This document shows, piece after piece, positions 34,873 through 42,375 of a stretch of 64,000 bases of DNA. The stretch is from Nocardioides antri. Lineage in GTDB: Bacteria > Actinomycetota > Actinomycetes > Propionibacteriales > Nocardioidaceae. Every line of letters begins with the position of its first letter. Position 1 is the first letter of the stretch. The DNA is taken from positions 186,001 to 250,000 of the forward strand of contig NZ_VUJW01000003.1 in assembly GCF_008373765.1 (NCBI RefSeq). Reading direction: 5' to 3'. A program made the position numbers and the translations under genes. The notes below the pieces were generated by a model, which saw nothing but the letters and a program-made list of their open reading frames with translations, was not told the origin of the DNA and did not search any database.

Positions 34873-35472
34873 TCAAGCCTGTTGCCGGCTCCTCCGGCGC
34901 TCCCGCCAGGCCAGGAACCGGCGCCACCCGCGCCTGACCAGGCGGATCGCGAACCACAGCACCACGAGGCCGACCACCAGCAGCGTGCCGGCGATCCCGG
35001 CCGCGATGTAGGGGTGCTCGATCGCGAACCACACGACCACGAGCACCACCACGTCCTCGGCCGAGCTGACCGCCACGTTGCTGAAGGGCTCCGGCACGCT
35101 GTTGACGGCGAGCCGGGTGCCGGCCTTGACCGAGTGGGCGCCCAGCGCGCTGCCCCCGCCGACGATGCCGCCGACGAGCGCGTTCATCGACTCGGAGTCG
35201 CCGGCGAGCAGGACGCCGATCACGCCACCCACGAGCGGCCGGATGACGGTCGACACGACGTCCCATGCGGAGTCGACGTACGGGATCTTGTCGGCGACGA
35301 ACTCGAAGGCGTACATCAGCGCGGCGACGCCGAGCACCTCCCACCGCCCCAGCTCGTCGGGGACCTGCGCGAGGCCGCCGACCCGGTCGGCGATCCCGAG
35401 CACGAGCACGACCAGGTAGGCGTTCACCCCGCTGGCCCAACCGCTGGAGAAGGTCAGGGCGAGGGACTCCAC
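34873..35472 (-). CDS. DUF4126 membrane protein
   Basis: A 199-residue protein of the DUF4126 family, function unknown. It has about five membrane helices and family-type segments such as FSSGWASGVNAYLVVLVLGI, VADKIPYVDSAWDVV and GGIVGGGSALGAHSVKAGTR, ending in a basic tail. The GTG at 35472 is preceded at six bases by TACCCT, so its mRNA is probably leaderless. It is divergent from the DUF5709 gene. Confidence 0.85.
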   Translation of the reverse strand: MESLALTFSSGWASGVNAYLVVLVLGIADRVGGLAQVPDELGRWEVLGVAALMYAFEFVADKIPYVDSAWDVVSTVIRPLVGGVIGVLLAGDSESMNALVGGIVGGGSALGAHSVKAGTRLAVNSVPEPFSNVAVSSAEDVVVLVVVWFAIEHPYIAAGIAGTLLVVGLVVLWFAIRLVRRGWRRFLAWRERRRSRQQA

Positions 35473-35478
35473 GCAGGC

Positions 35479-35484
35479 AGGGTA
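35479..35484 (-). promoter_or_regulatory. -10 hexamer of the DUF4126 gene, leaderless type
   Basis: TACCCT on the minus strand ends six bases before the GTG start. Confidence 0.45.
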
Positions 35485-35501
35485 GTGGGCGTCGGCGCCC
35501 C

Positions 35502-35526
35502 GTGTGGCCGGTCGAGGCCCGGGTAC
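35502..35526 (+). promoter_or_regulatory. Stress-sigma (SigB/SigF-type) promoter of the DUF5709 gene
   Basis: GTGT, 15 bases, GGGTAC matches the Streptomyces sigma-B consensus GNNT-N14-16-GGGTAC. The -10 ends nine bases before the ATG. Confidence 0.55.
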
Positions 35527-35535
35527 TCCTCACGA

Positions 35536-36015
35536 ATGAGCAGCGACGACCCGAACCCCGCCCCGGAGCCGGAGCGCGAGAGCTACGGCGACTACAGCAT
35601 CGACGACGAGGACCAGCTGCAGCCGTCCGACACGTTGGACGACCCCGACGTCGAGGACTCCCTGGACCGCGGCTACTCCCCGCCCGAGCGCTGGTCCACC
35701 GCCCAGGACCACGGCACCACGCCGCAGGAGGAGGCCGAGGGCGAGACCCTCGAGCAGCGGCTCGCCCAGGAGCAGCCCGAGCCCGATCCCTACGCGGAGG
35801 CCGACCTGGGCCCCGACGCGATCGTCGACGGCGACCTCGACGACGGCGAGGTGGGAGCGGAGCGGGCCGGCCGACTGGTGGCGCCCGACGAGGGCGTCCA
35901 CGAGGACACCGAGGCCGGGCTGGTGGGCACCGACGTCGGGATCGACGGTGCCGCTGCCAGCGCCGAGGAGGCGGCCATGCACGTCATCCCGGACGACACC
36001 GAGGAGCCCCTGTAA
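35536..36015 (+). CDS. DUF5709 acidic protein
   Basis: A 159-residue, very acidic, probably disordered soluble protein of the DUF5709 family. The hallmark segment is YSIDDEDQLQPSDTLDDPDV, followed by DRGYSPPERW and a C-terminal AAMHVIPDD. Function is unknown. The promoter just upstream has the GGGTAC form used by general-stress sigma factors, which suggests a stress-induced role. The ATG at 35536 fits the start of the family. Confidence 0.85.
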   Translation: MSSDDPNPAPEPERESYGDYSIDDEDQLQPSDTLDDPDVEDSLDRGYSPPERWSTAQDHGTTPQEEAEGETLEQRLAQEQPEPDPYAEADLGPDAIVDGDLDDGEVGAERAGRLVAPDEGVHEDTEAGLVGTDVGIDGAAASAEEAAMHVIPDDTEEPL

Positions 36016-36038
36016 CGGCCCGGTGGCCCGCCCCGAAC

Positions 36039-36063
36039 GTCTGCGTTCAGGCCGAGCGGGTAC
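36039..36063 (+). promoter_or_regulatory. Stress-sigma-type promoter of the GPGG small membrane protein
   Basis: GTCT, 15 bases, GGGTAC has the same arrangement as the promoter at 35502. It would give a leader of about 45 bases. Confidence 0.45.
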
Positions 36064-36114
36064 CGCTCCGGCCCGACAGGTCGGACGATCTGTCACCTAC
36101 CAGGAGGTTGGAAA

Positions 36115-36261
36115 GTGCTTGCGTTCATTCTGTGGATCCTTGCCGTGATCCTGGTGGTCTCGGGCATCGTCAGCCTGTTCCGCGGGGAGCTGCTGTGGGG
36201 CATCTTGCTGATCGTGGTCGGGCTGCTGGTCGGTCCCGGCGGAGTCAGCATCTTCACCTGA
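36115..36261 (+). CDS. GPGG-motif small membrane protein, 48 residues
   Basis: A 48-residue protein with two membrane helices (LAFILWILAVILVVSGIVSL and LLWGILLIVVGLLVG) ending in GPGGVSIFT, the mark of a widespread actinobacterial small-protein family of unknown function. The GTG is preceded by AGGAGG at a good distance. A GGGTAC-type promoter upstream and a strong terminator downstream frame it as an independent gene. Confidence 0.8.
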   Translation: MLAFILWILAVILVVSGIVSLFRGELLWGILLIVVGLLVGPGGVSIFT

Positions 36262-36301
36262 CACCAGCCAGAGGTCGGGAACGCCTCTGTGAGGCGGTAG
36301 C

Positions 36302-36346
36302 ACGGTCCGCGGTGGCCGGCGAGAGCTCGCCGGCCCCGCGGACCGT
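36302..36346. terminator. Very strong bidirectional terminator
   Basis: Two 21-base arms are complementary apart from one bulged T at 36313, around a 2-base centre. The left arm starts ACGGTCCGCGG and its mate ends CCGCGGACCGT. It lies between the GPGG gene and the convergent FAD oxidoreductase, whose stop codon touches it. Confidence 0.85.
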
Positions 36347-37462
36347 TCACGTCTCGCGGCGTACGCCCTTGTAGATCCCCTGCCGGACGATCCACGGCTG
36401 CAGCACGTGCCGCACCGACCAGGCCGGGAAGCGGAACGGGTGCCCGGACGGGGCGAACACCTGGAGCCCGTCGGGTTGCGGGCCGAGCACTGATCCCCAG
36501 CGGCTGCGCGGCGCGCGGAACGAGCGCAGCGGCTTCCCGGCGAGGTGGGCGCGGATGTTGGCGGCCAGCAGCCGGTCCGCCCGGTTGCGCGCGGACGACC
36601 GGAGCGGGTCGGTCGCGGCGACGTCCCCGATGGCGAAGACCTCGGGACGGGTCGGGGCCTGCAGCGTCGGGTCCACCCGGACGAACCCGCCGTCGTCGAG
36701 CAGCTCGCCCGGCAGCCAGCCGCTGTTGGGGCGCACCCGCCCGACCGCCCACAGCACCGCGTCCGCAGGCATCGGCGCCTGACCGGTGGACCAGGAGACC
36801 GGCCCCGCGGTGATCCGGTCGCAAGCGGCCCCGTCGGTCGTGACAGCGCGATGCCCGGGGTGGAGCCGGACGCCGGCCTCCACCAGCCGGCCGCGCACGT
36901 GCCCCCAGACCCGCGGATGGTGCCGCGGCAGACCCCGGTCACCCGGGAAGCACAGGTCCACCCGCTTGTCCGGCCAGCGCGCCGCGACGTTCAGCGCGCT
37001 GCCGACCGCCGCCGCACCGCCGCCGACGACCACGACCGCGTCCGCCGCGGCCAGCCGCTCGTGCGCCGCGCGGAGGTCCGCGGCGACCTCGGCCTCGGTC
37101 TGCAGGTGCGGACGGCGCCAGAAGCCGTTGCTGACGCCGGTGGCGATGACGAGGACGTCGTACGTCTCCACGGCGGCGGTCCCGTCGGCGAGGGTCACGG
37201 CGACCTGGCGCGCGTCGAGGTCGAGACCGCCGAGCGTGCCGTGCACGGTCCGGACCCGGTCGAGGCGGCGGTAACGGTCGAACGACGTCCAGTACTCCCG
37301 CGCCCACTCCTCCGGCCGAGCGAGCCGCAAGCCCAGCTCCTGGCCGCTGACCAGGCCCGGCTTCGCCGAGATACCGACGACGTCGACGTGCCGCGCGAGG
37401 TGGATCGCCGTGAGCAGGCCGCTGTCGCCGAGCCCGGCGACCACCACCTGCGGCCGGGTCAC
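36347..37462 (-). CDS. FAD/NAD(P)-binding oxidoreductase (NDH-2/FSP1-like)
   Basis: A 371-residue flavoprotein. The first dinucleotide fold is QVVVAGLGDSGLLTAIHLAR (the usual third Gly is kept but the motif reads GLGDSG). The second is AVVVVGGGAAAVGSALNVAA, and the FAD-closing motif is EVFAIGDVAATDP. It resembles NADH:quinone reductase and FSP1-type proteins; the electron acceptor is unknown. The GTG at 37462 overlaps the DUF1295 stop (GTGA), so it is co-translated with a membrane reductase-like protein and may supply it with electrons. Confidence 0.8.
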   Translation of the reverse strand: MTRPQVVVAGLGDSGLLTAIHLARHVDVVGISAKPGLVSGQELGLRLARPEEWAREYWTSFDRYRRLDRVRTVHGTLGGLDLDARQVAVTLADGTAAVETYDVLVIATGVSNGFWRRPHLQTEAEVAADLRAAHERLAAADAVVVVGGGAAAVGSALNVAARWPDKRVDLCFPGDRGLPRHHPRVWGHVRGRLVEAGVRLHPGHRAVTTDGAACDRITAGPVSWSTGQAPMPADAVLWAVGRVRPNSGWLPGELLDDGGFVRVDPTLQAPTRPEVFAIGDVAATDPLRSSARNRADRLLAANIRAHLAGKPLRSFRAPRSRWGSVLGPQPDGLQVFAPSGHPFRFPAWSVRHVLQPWIVRQGIYKGVRRET

Positions 37463-38340
37463 GAGCGCGCGCGCCGCGGCGGACGCGGCACCAGCATCGG
37501 CACCCGGTCGATGACGTCCTGGTACGACGGGCGCCGCTCCAGGCTGCGCTTCTCCATCATGGGAATGCTGGCGCCGAGGAACATCGCGAGCATCGCCGCC
37601 GTGCCGGCCAGCAGCCACCACCAGTCGCCCGGGGAGGCGGCGATCCCGAACAGGCCGAGCGCGAGCCAGAAGCCGATCTCGCCGAGGTAGTTGGGGTGAC
37701 GCGACCAGCCCCACAGACCACGGTCCATCACCTCGCCCGGCTCACGGTCGCGGATGAACCGCCGCATCTGGCCGTCCGCCACCAGCTCGAGGGCCACCGC
37801 TCCGACGCCGACCACCAGCGCGACGCCGTCGAGCCAGCCGAGCTCGCGCCCGGGCCGTGCGACGGCGACGTAGACGGGCACCACCCCGAGGAAGGTCTGG
37901 AACGTCGGGACCAGGTGGATCGCGAAGAAGTCGACCGGCAGCTCGAGCCGCCCCGCCCGGTCGCGGAGCATCGGGTAGCGCCAGTCCTCGTGGTGGAGGC
38001 CGGGGAACCCGACCACCCAGTTGGCGGTGAGCCGGACCGCCCAGAGGAAGACCACGGCCAGCACCAGGAAGGTGCGGGCGTCGTCGCCCGCCCCGCTGCT
38101 CGCGACGACCCAGTAGACGGCGAGGTACGGCGGCAGCACGCTCCAGTAGGGGTCGTAGAAGCTCGAGTTGTGGTGCCACCGGCTGGCGGCGAACACGACC
38201 ACGGTCGCGATCACGTCGGCGACCAGGGCATCGAGCCACAGCCGGCCGGTGTCCGGCCCCCAGGCCAGCCAAGCGGTCGCCGTACCGAACGCGACGAGGT
38301 AGGCAGCGGTCACCCGCGCCATCGACTCCGCCTTGCTCAC
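37459..38340 (-). CDS. DUF1295 membrane protein (steroid 5-alpha-reductase-like C-terminus)
   Basis: A 293-residue polytopic protein of the DUF1295 family, related to the C-terminal part of steroid 5-alpha reductases and isoprenylcysteine methyltransferases. Recognisable parts are SFYDPYWSVLP, RLTANWVVGFPGLHHEDWRY and the NADPH-region signature RGLWGWSRHPNYLGEIGFWL. The GTG at 38340 overlaps the LysR stop. A TACGCT -10 lies six bases before it, with a KstR-like operator overlapping, so it probably also has its own leaderless transcript. A role in sterol or fatty-chain metabolism is inferred from these points. Confidence 0.8.
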   Translation of the reverse strand: MSKAESMARVTAAYLVAFGTATAWLAWGPDTGRLWLDALVADVIATVVVFAASRWHHNSSFYDPYWSVLPPYLAVYWVVASSGAGDDARTFLVLAVVFLWAVRLTANWVVGFPGLHHEDWRYPMLRDRAGRLELPVDFFAIHLVPTFQTFLGVVPVYVAVARPGRELGWLDGVALVVGVGAVALELVADGQMRRFIRDREPGEVMDRGLWGWSRHPNYLGEIGFWLALGLFGIAASPGDWWWLLAGTAAMLAMFLGASIPMMEKRSLERRPSYQDVIDRVPMLVPRPPRRARS

Positions 38341-39314
38341 ACCCCGAGCGTAGTGGAACGCGTTCTAGTTTTCTGCCTGCTCGGTGTCGAGCCGGTCGAG
38401 GCCCCGGCGGCCCAGGCCACCAGGTCCCGCGCCGGGCCCTCCGGCGGGTGCGTCCCGCCGAGCCACACGGCGTGGAGCCGGCGGGTCAGGTCGAGGCCGG
38501 CGACGTTGATCTGCACCAACCGTCCGGTCGCGAGGTCGTCGCGGATCGCGTGGGCGCCGACGGCCGCCGGTCCGGCGCCCGCGGCGACAGCGGAGCGCAC
38601 GGCCGCCGTGCTCGAGAGCTCGAGGGCGGGTGGGGCGGTCGGCAGCCCCTCGAGCGCCCGGGCGAGCACGGTCCGGGTGCCCGACCCGGGCTCGCGCACG
38701 ACGAGCGGGGTCGCGGCCAGCGTCGTCGCGCTGACCCGCCGGGCCGAGCGCTGGGCCCACGGGTGGCCGGGCCCGACGACGACGATGAGGGTGTCGGTGC
38801 CGACCAGCCGGTGGCGCAGGCCCTCGGGCGCCTCCGGTCCCTCGACGAAGCCGAGGTCGACCTCGCCCGCCGCGACCATGGCGGCCACACGCTCGCTGTT
38901 CGTGGCCGTCATCGTGACCTCGGTGGGCACCAGGCCGAGCTGTGCCTGCCGCGCCCGCAGCGCGACCAGCCAGCCGGGCAGGAGGTGCTCGGCGATGGTG
39001 AGGCTCGCCGCGATCGTGAGGTGGCCGCGGCGGTCGGCACGGAGCGCGGTGATGCCGGCGTCGAGCTGCTCGGCGGCCTCCAGCACCCGCGTCGCCCACT
39101 GCACCAGCAGCTCACCGGTTGGCGTGAGGGCGGACCCGCGCCGCGATCGGTCGAGGAGCGGCGCCCCCACGAGCGACTCCATGGTCCGCACCCGGGAGGA
39201 CGCGGCCTGCTGGGTGATGCCGAGCTCGACCGCCGCGGAGGTCAGGCTTCCGGTGCGGGACACGACGACGAGGAGCTCGAGAGCACGCAGCTCCGGCACA
39301 TGGGATCCCAGCAC
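38337..39314 (-). CDS. LysR-family transcriptional regulator
   Basis: A 325-residue LysR regulator. The N-terminal helix-turn-helix is LTSAAVELGITQQAASSRVR, followed by a linker helix and a substrate-binding domain (TIAASLTIAEHLLPGWLVAL, VDLGFVEGPEAPEGL, PLVVREPGSGTRTVLARAL) like that of CysB/CbbR-type members. I used the GTG at 39314, eight bases after a TAGCCT hexamer; a GTG at 39299 is also possible. It is divergent from fprA and first in a possible operon with DUF1295 and the FAD oxidoreductase. Confidence 0.88.
   Translation of the reverse strand: MLGSHVPELRALELLVVVSRTGSLTSAAVELGITQQAASSRVRTMESLVGAPLLDRSRRGSALTPTGELLVQWATRVLEAAEQLDAGITALRADRRGHLTIAASLTIAEHLLPGWLVALRARQAQLGLVPTEVTMTATNSERVAAMVAAGEVDLGFVEGPEAPEGLRHRLVGTDTLIVVVGPGHPWAQRSARRVSATTLAATPLVVREPGSGTRTVLARALEGLPTAPPALELSSTAAVRSAVAAGAGPAAVGAHAIRDDLATGRLVQINVAGLDLTRRLHAVWLGGTHPPEGPARDLVAWAAGASTGSTPSRQKTRTRSTTLGV
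38347..38352 (-). promoter_or_regulatory. -10 hexamer of the DUF1295 gene, leaderless type
   Basis: TACGCT on the minus strand ends six bases before the GTG. It lies within the last codons of the LysR gene. Confidence 0.45.
38354..38367. promoter_or_regulatory. KstR-like operator inside the end of the LysR gene
   Basis: TGGAACGCGTTCTA fits TNNAACNNGTTNNA. It lies directly upstream of the DUF1295 -10 box, in the spacer where a repressor would block RNA polymerase. Confidence 0.5.
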
Positions 39315-39340
39315 AAGTCAACAGGCTACCCAAGGTTGGC

Positions 39341-39354
39341 TTGTGACCCCACAA
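39341..39354. promoter_or_regulatory. Candidate LysR binding site between lysR and fprA
   Basis: TTGTG-N4-CACAA is a perfect short inverted repeat 27 bases before lysR and 48 before fprA. It has the size of a LysR site, though the usual T-N11-A form is not exact. Confidence 0.35.
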
Positions 39355-39401
39355 CCCCAACCTCGTTCTGTGGCCGGCCGTCCGTGTCCAGACTGGAGGA
39401 C

Positions 39402-40745
39402 ATGACTCTTCGTGTTGCGATCGTAGGCGGCGGACCGGCCGGCATCTATGCCGCCGACATCCTCACCAAGGCCAGCGCAGAGGCCGGGGCCGACGTCTCC
39501 GTCGACATCCTCGAGCGGCTGCCCGCCCCCTTCGGCCTGGTCCGGTACGGCGTCGCGCCGGACCACCCCCGCATCAAGGAGATCGTGAAGGCGCTCCAGC
39601 GGGTGCTCGCCAAGCCCGAGGTCCGGTTCCTCGGCAACGTCGAGTACGGCGTGGACGTCAAGCTCGAGGACCTGCGCGACTTCTACGACGCCGTCGTGGT
39701 CGCGACCGGCGCGATGGCCGACCGCGACCTCGGGATCCCCGGCGAGGAGCTGTCGTACGGCGCCGCCGACTTCGTCTCGTGGTACGACGCCCACCCGGAC
39801 GTCCCGCAGACCTGGCCGCTCGACGCGAAGAGCGTCGCCGTCCTCGGCGTCGGGAACGTCGCGCTCGACGTCGCCCGGGTCCTCGCGAAGACCGCCGACG
39901 AGATGCTGTCGACCGACATCCCCGCCCACGTCTACGAGGGGCTGAAGGCGAAGACCACCACCGACGTGCACGTCTTCGCACGCCGCGGCCCGGCGTACGC
40001 CAAGTTCTCGCCGCTGGAGCTCCGCGAGCTCAACCACTCCCCCAACGTCGAGGTGATCGTCCACCCCGAGGGCTTCGACGTGGACGACCACGGCATGGAG
40101 CACATCGGCAAGCACAAGGCGCAGAAGATGGTGCTCGACACCCTCGCCAACTGGGTCGGGCGCGAGCCGGTCGGCAAGCCGCACCGGATCCACCTGCACT
40201 TCGCCGAGGCGCCCACCGAGATCCTCGGCGGACCCGACGGCGTGACGACGCTCCGCACCGAGCGCACCCGGCCGCTCGGCGACGGCAGCGTCGAGGGCAC
40301 GGGCCAGGTGACCAACTGGGACGTCCAGGCGGTCTACCGCGCCGTGGGCTACCGGAGCACGCCGCTCCCCGGCCTCCCCTTCGACGAGCGCGCCGCCGTG
40401 ATCCCGAACGACGGCGGTCGGGTGCTCGACCTCGACGGCGACCCGATCCCCGGCACCTTCGTCACCGGCTGGATCAAGCGCGGCCCGGTCGGCCTCATCG
40501 GCCACACCAAGAGCGACGCCGCAGAGACCGTCGGCCACCTGCTCGCCGAGACCGGGCAGACCGCGACGCTGCGCGAGCCGGGCGACATCGACGCCTATCT
40601 CGCCGAGCGCAACGTCGACGTCGCCACCTTCGAGCACTGGGAGCGCCTCGACCAGCACGAGGTCGCGCTCGGCGAGGCCGAGGGCCGTGCGCGGGTCAAG
40701 GTCGGCGACCGCGAGGGGATGCTCCGGGCCGGTCGCGACGGCTGA
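39402..40745 (+). CDS. fprA: Ferredoxin/adrenodoxin-type NADP+ reductase FprA
   Basis: A 447-residue flavoprotein that passes electrons from NADPH to ferredoxins, for instance for cytochrome P450s. The FAD fold (LRVAIVGGGPAGIYAADIL, LPAPFGLVRYGVAPDHPRIK) and NADP fold (SVAVLGVGNVALDVARVL, VHVFARRGPAYAKFSPLEL) are typical, as is the C-terminal GTFVTGWIKRGPVGLIGHTK. Length matches mycobacterial FprA. GGAGGA lies four bases before the ATG. Confidence 0.94.
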   Translation: MTLRVAIVGGGPAGIYAADILTKASAEAGADVSVDILERLPAPFGLVRYGVAPDHPRIKEIVKALQRVLAKPEVRFLGNVEYGVDVKLEDLRDFYDAVVVATGAMADRDLGIPGEELSYGAADFVSWYDAHPDVPQTWPLDAKSVAVLGVGNVALDVARVLAKTADEMLSTDIPAHVYEGLKAKTTTDVHVFARRGPAYAKFSPLELRELNHSPNVEVIVHPEGFDVDDHGMEHIGKHKAQKMVLDTLANWVGREPVGKPHRIHLHFAEAPTEILGGPDGVTTLRTERTRPLGDGSVEGTGQVTNWDVQAVYRAVGYRSTPLPGLPFDERAAVIPNDGGRVLDLDGDPIPGTFVTGWIKRGPVGLIGHTKSDAAETVGHLLAETGQTATLREPGDIDAYLAERNVDVATFEHWERLDQHEVALGEAEGRARVKVGDREGMLRAGRDG

Positions 40746-40844
40746 GCCCGGCGAAGCTTCGGCGGGCACTCCTTGTGCTCCTCGGGCAGCGCGGCGATCC
40801 TGGGAAGCGCACGGTTTCTCCCGCCGAGCTGAGGAGTGGGGTCG

Positions 40845-42359
40845 ATGCGGCCCAAGACGGGGTACGCCCGCAACGGCGACGTCCGGATCGCCTACCAGGT
40901 GGTCGGCGACGGTCCCATCGACCTGGTGATGACACCCGGCTACGTCTCCCACCTGGACCTCTGGTGGATGCTTCCGGAGACCACCCGGTTCATGCAGCGG
41001 CTGGCGTCGTTCTCGCGGTTGATCCTCTACGACAAGCGCGGCACCGGGCTGTCCGACCCTGCTCCCGGGCTGCCGGCCATGGAGGACCGCATGGAGGACC
41101 TGCACGCGGTGCTCGACGCGGTCGGGTCCGAGCACACGGCGCTGCTGGGGTTCTCCGAAGGCGGGCCGCTGAGCATGCTCTTCGCCGCGACCTACCCGGA
41201 GCGCACGACCGCTCTCGCCCTCTTCGGCAGCTTCGCCCGCTTCCCGGGTGAGGACTACTACCCGCACCTCGTGCCCCAGCTGGACGACGTGCTCGAGGTC
41301 TTCGCCGACATCCACGAGCACTGGGGCGAGGGTCGGATGCTCGACCTGTTCGCACCGGAGCTCGCCCACGACACGGCCACCCGCGAGAGCCTGGGCCTGT
41401 TCGAGCGGCTCGCGGCCAGCCCGGCGATGGCGAGCGCGCTCATCCAGGCGGCGATGCAGATCGACGTGACCCACGTGCTGTCGTCGATCACGTGTCCGAC
41501 CCTCGTGCTCCACCGGACGAGCGAGGCCCTCCCCCTCGAAGCCGGGCTCGACATCGCCGAGCGCATCCCCGGCGCCCGGATGCTGCAACTGTCCGGCACC
41601 AGCCACCTGCCGTGGCTCGGCGACACCGACGCGGTGCTGGACCCCCTGGAGGAGTTCCTCACCGGTGCTCAGGTCCCTCACGAGGCGAGCCGGGCGCTGG
41701 TCACCCTGCTGTTCACCGACATCGTGGGCTCCACCGAGCTCGCGGCCGACCTCGGCGACACCCGCTGGCGGTCGCTCCTCGAGCGCCACGACGCCCTGGT
41801 ACGCCGAGAGGTGGGCCGCGCCGGCGGGACGGTCGTGAAGTCGCTGGGCGACGGGGCCTTCGCCCGGTTCGACGGGCCGGCCCGGGCGATCCGTGCGGCG
41901 CAGACCATCGTGCAGGACGCACCGGACGACCTGGGGGTGCAGATCCGTGCCGGCGTCCACACCGGGGAGTGCGAGCTGCTCGGCGACGACCTCGGCGGCA
42001 TGGCCGTGCACCTCGGCGCCCGCATCGCCGCGAAGGCGCAAGGCGGCGAGGTGCTCGTCTCGGCAGCGGTCCGTGACCTGGTGCTCGGCTCACCGATCGG
42101 GTTCGAGGACCGAGGGGTGCACGAGCTGAAGGGCGTCCCCGGGACCTGGCAGCTCCTCGCCGCCCGCGACGGCCATTCCCGTGCACGAACAGCCCCGGCC
42201 CCCGCCTACGCCGTGGCCCCCAACGCCCCGATCTCGACCGCGTCGGACCGGGCAGTCGCCCGGATGGCGAAGGTCAGCCGTGCGTCGCCCCGCCTGAGCG
42301 TCCAGCTCGGCCGGGTCCTGGGGCGGACGTCAGTGGCTCGAGCGTCGCGCGTGGGCTGA
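40845..42359 (+). CDS. Alpha/beta hydrolase fused to a class III nucleotide cyclase
   Basis: A 504-residue fusion. Residues about 1-280 are an alpha/beta hydrolase with the nucleophile elbow GFSEGGPLS and a late catalytic His in LSGTSHLPWLG. Residues about 285-450 are a class III adenylate cyclase domain. Both metal Asp sites are present (LFTDIVGSTEL and SLGDGAFARF), as is the substrate Lys (VVKSLGDG). The transition-state Asn/Arg region reads MAVHLGARIAAKA, with His where Asn is usual, as in several actinobacterial members. It may couple binding or cleavage of a small molecule to cAMP. GAGGAG precedes the ATG at 40845; a GTG at 40836 is less likely. Confidence 0.87.
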   Translation: MRPKTGYARNGDVRIAYQVVGDGPIDLVMTPGYVSHLDLWWMLPETTRFMQRLASFSRLILYDKRGTGLSDPAPGLPAMEDRMEDLHAVLDAVGSEHTALLGFSEGGPLSMLFAATYPERTTALALFGSFARFPGEDYYPHLVPQLDDVLEVFADIHEHWGEGRMLDLFAPELAHDTATRESLGLFERLAASPAMASALIQAAMQIDVTHVLSSITCPTLVLHRTSEALPLEAGLDIAERIPGARMLQLSGTSHLPWLGDTDAVLDPLEEFLTGAQVPHEASRALVTLLFTDIVGSTELAADLGDTRWRSLLERHDALVRREVGRAGGTVVKSLGDGAFARFDGPARAIRAAQTIVQDAPDDLGVQIRAGVHTGECELLGDDLGGMAVHLGARIAAKAQGGEVLVSAAVRDLVLGSPIGFEDRGVHELKGVPGTWQLLAARDGHSRARTAPAPAYAVAPNAPISTASDRAVARMAKVSRASPRLSVQLGRVLGRTSVARASRVG

Positions 42360-42375
42360 CCCGCCGGCCGAGGAG

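Noticed and set aside
39318-42041. 907-residue open frame opposite fprA and the hydrolase-cyclase gene
   Set aside because: Low-complexity Arg/Gly/Val composition with no domain; it covers two well-supported genes on the other strand.
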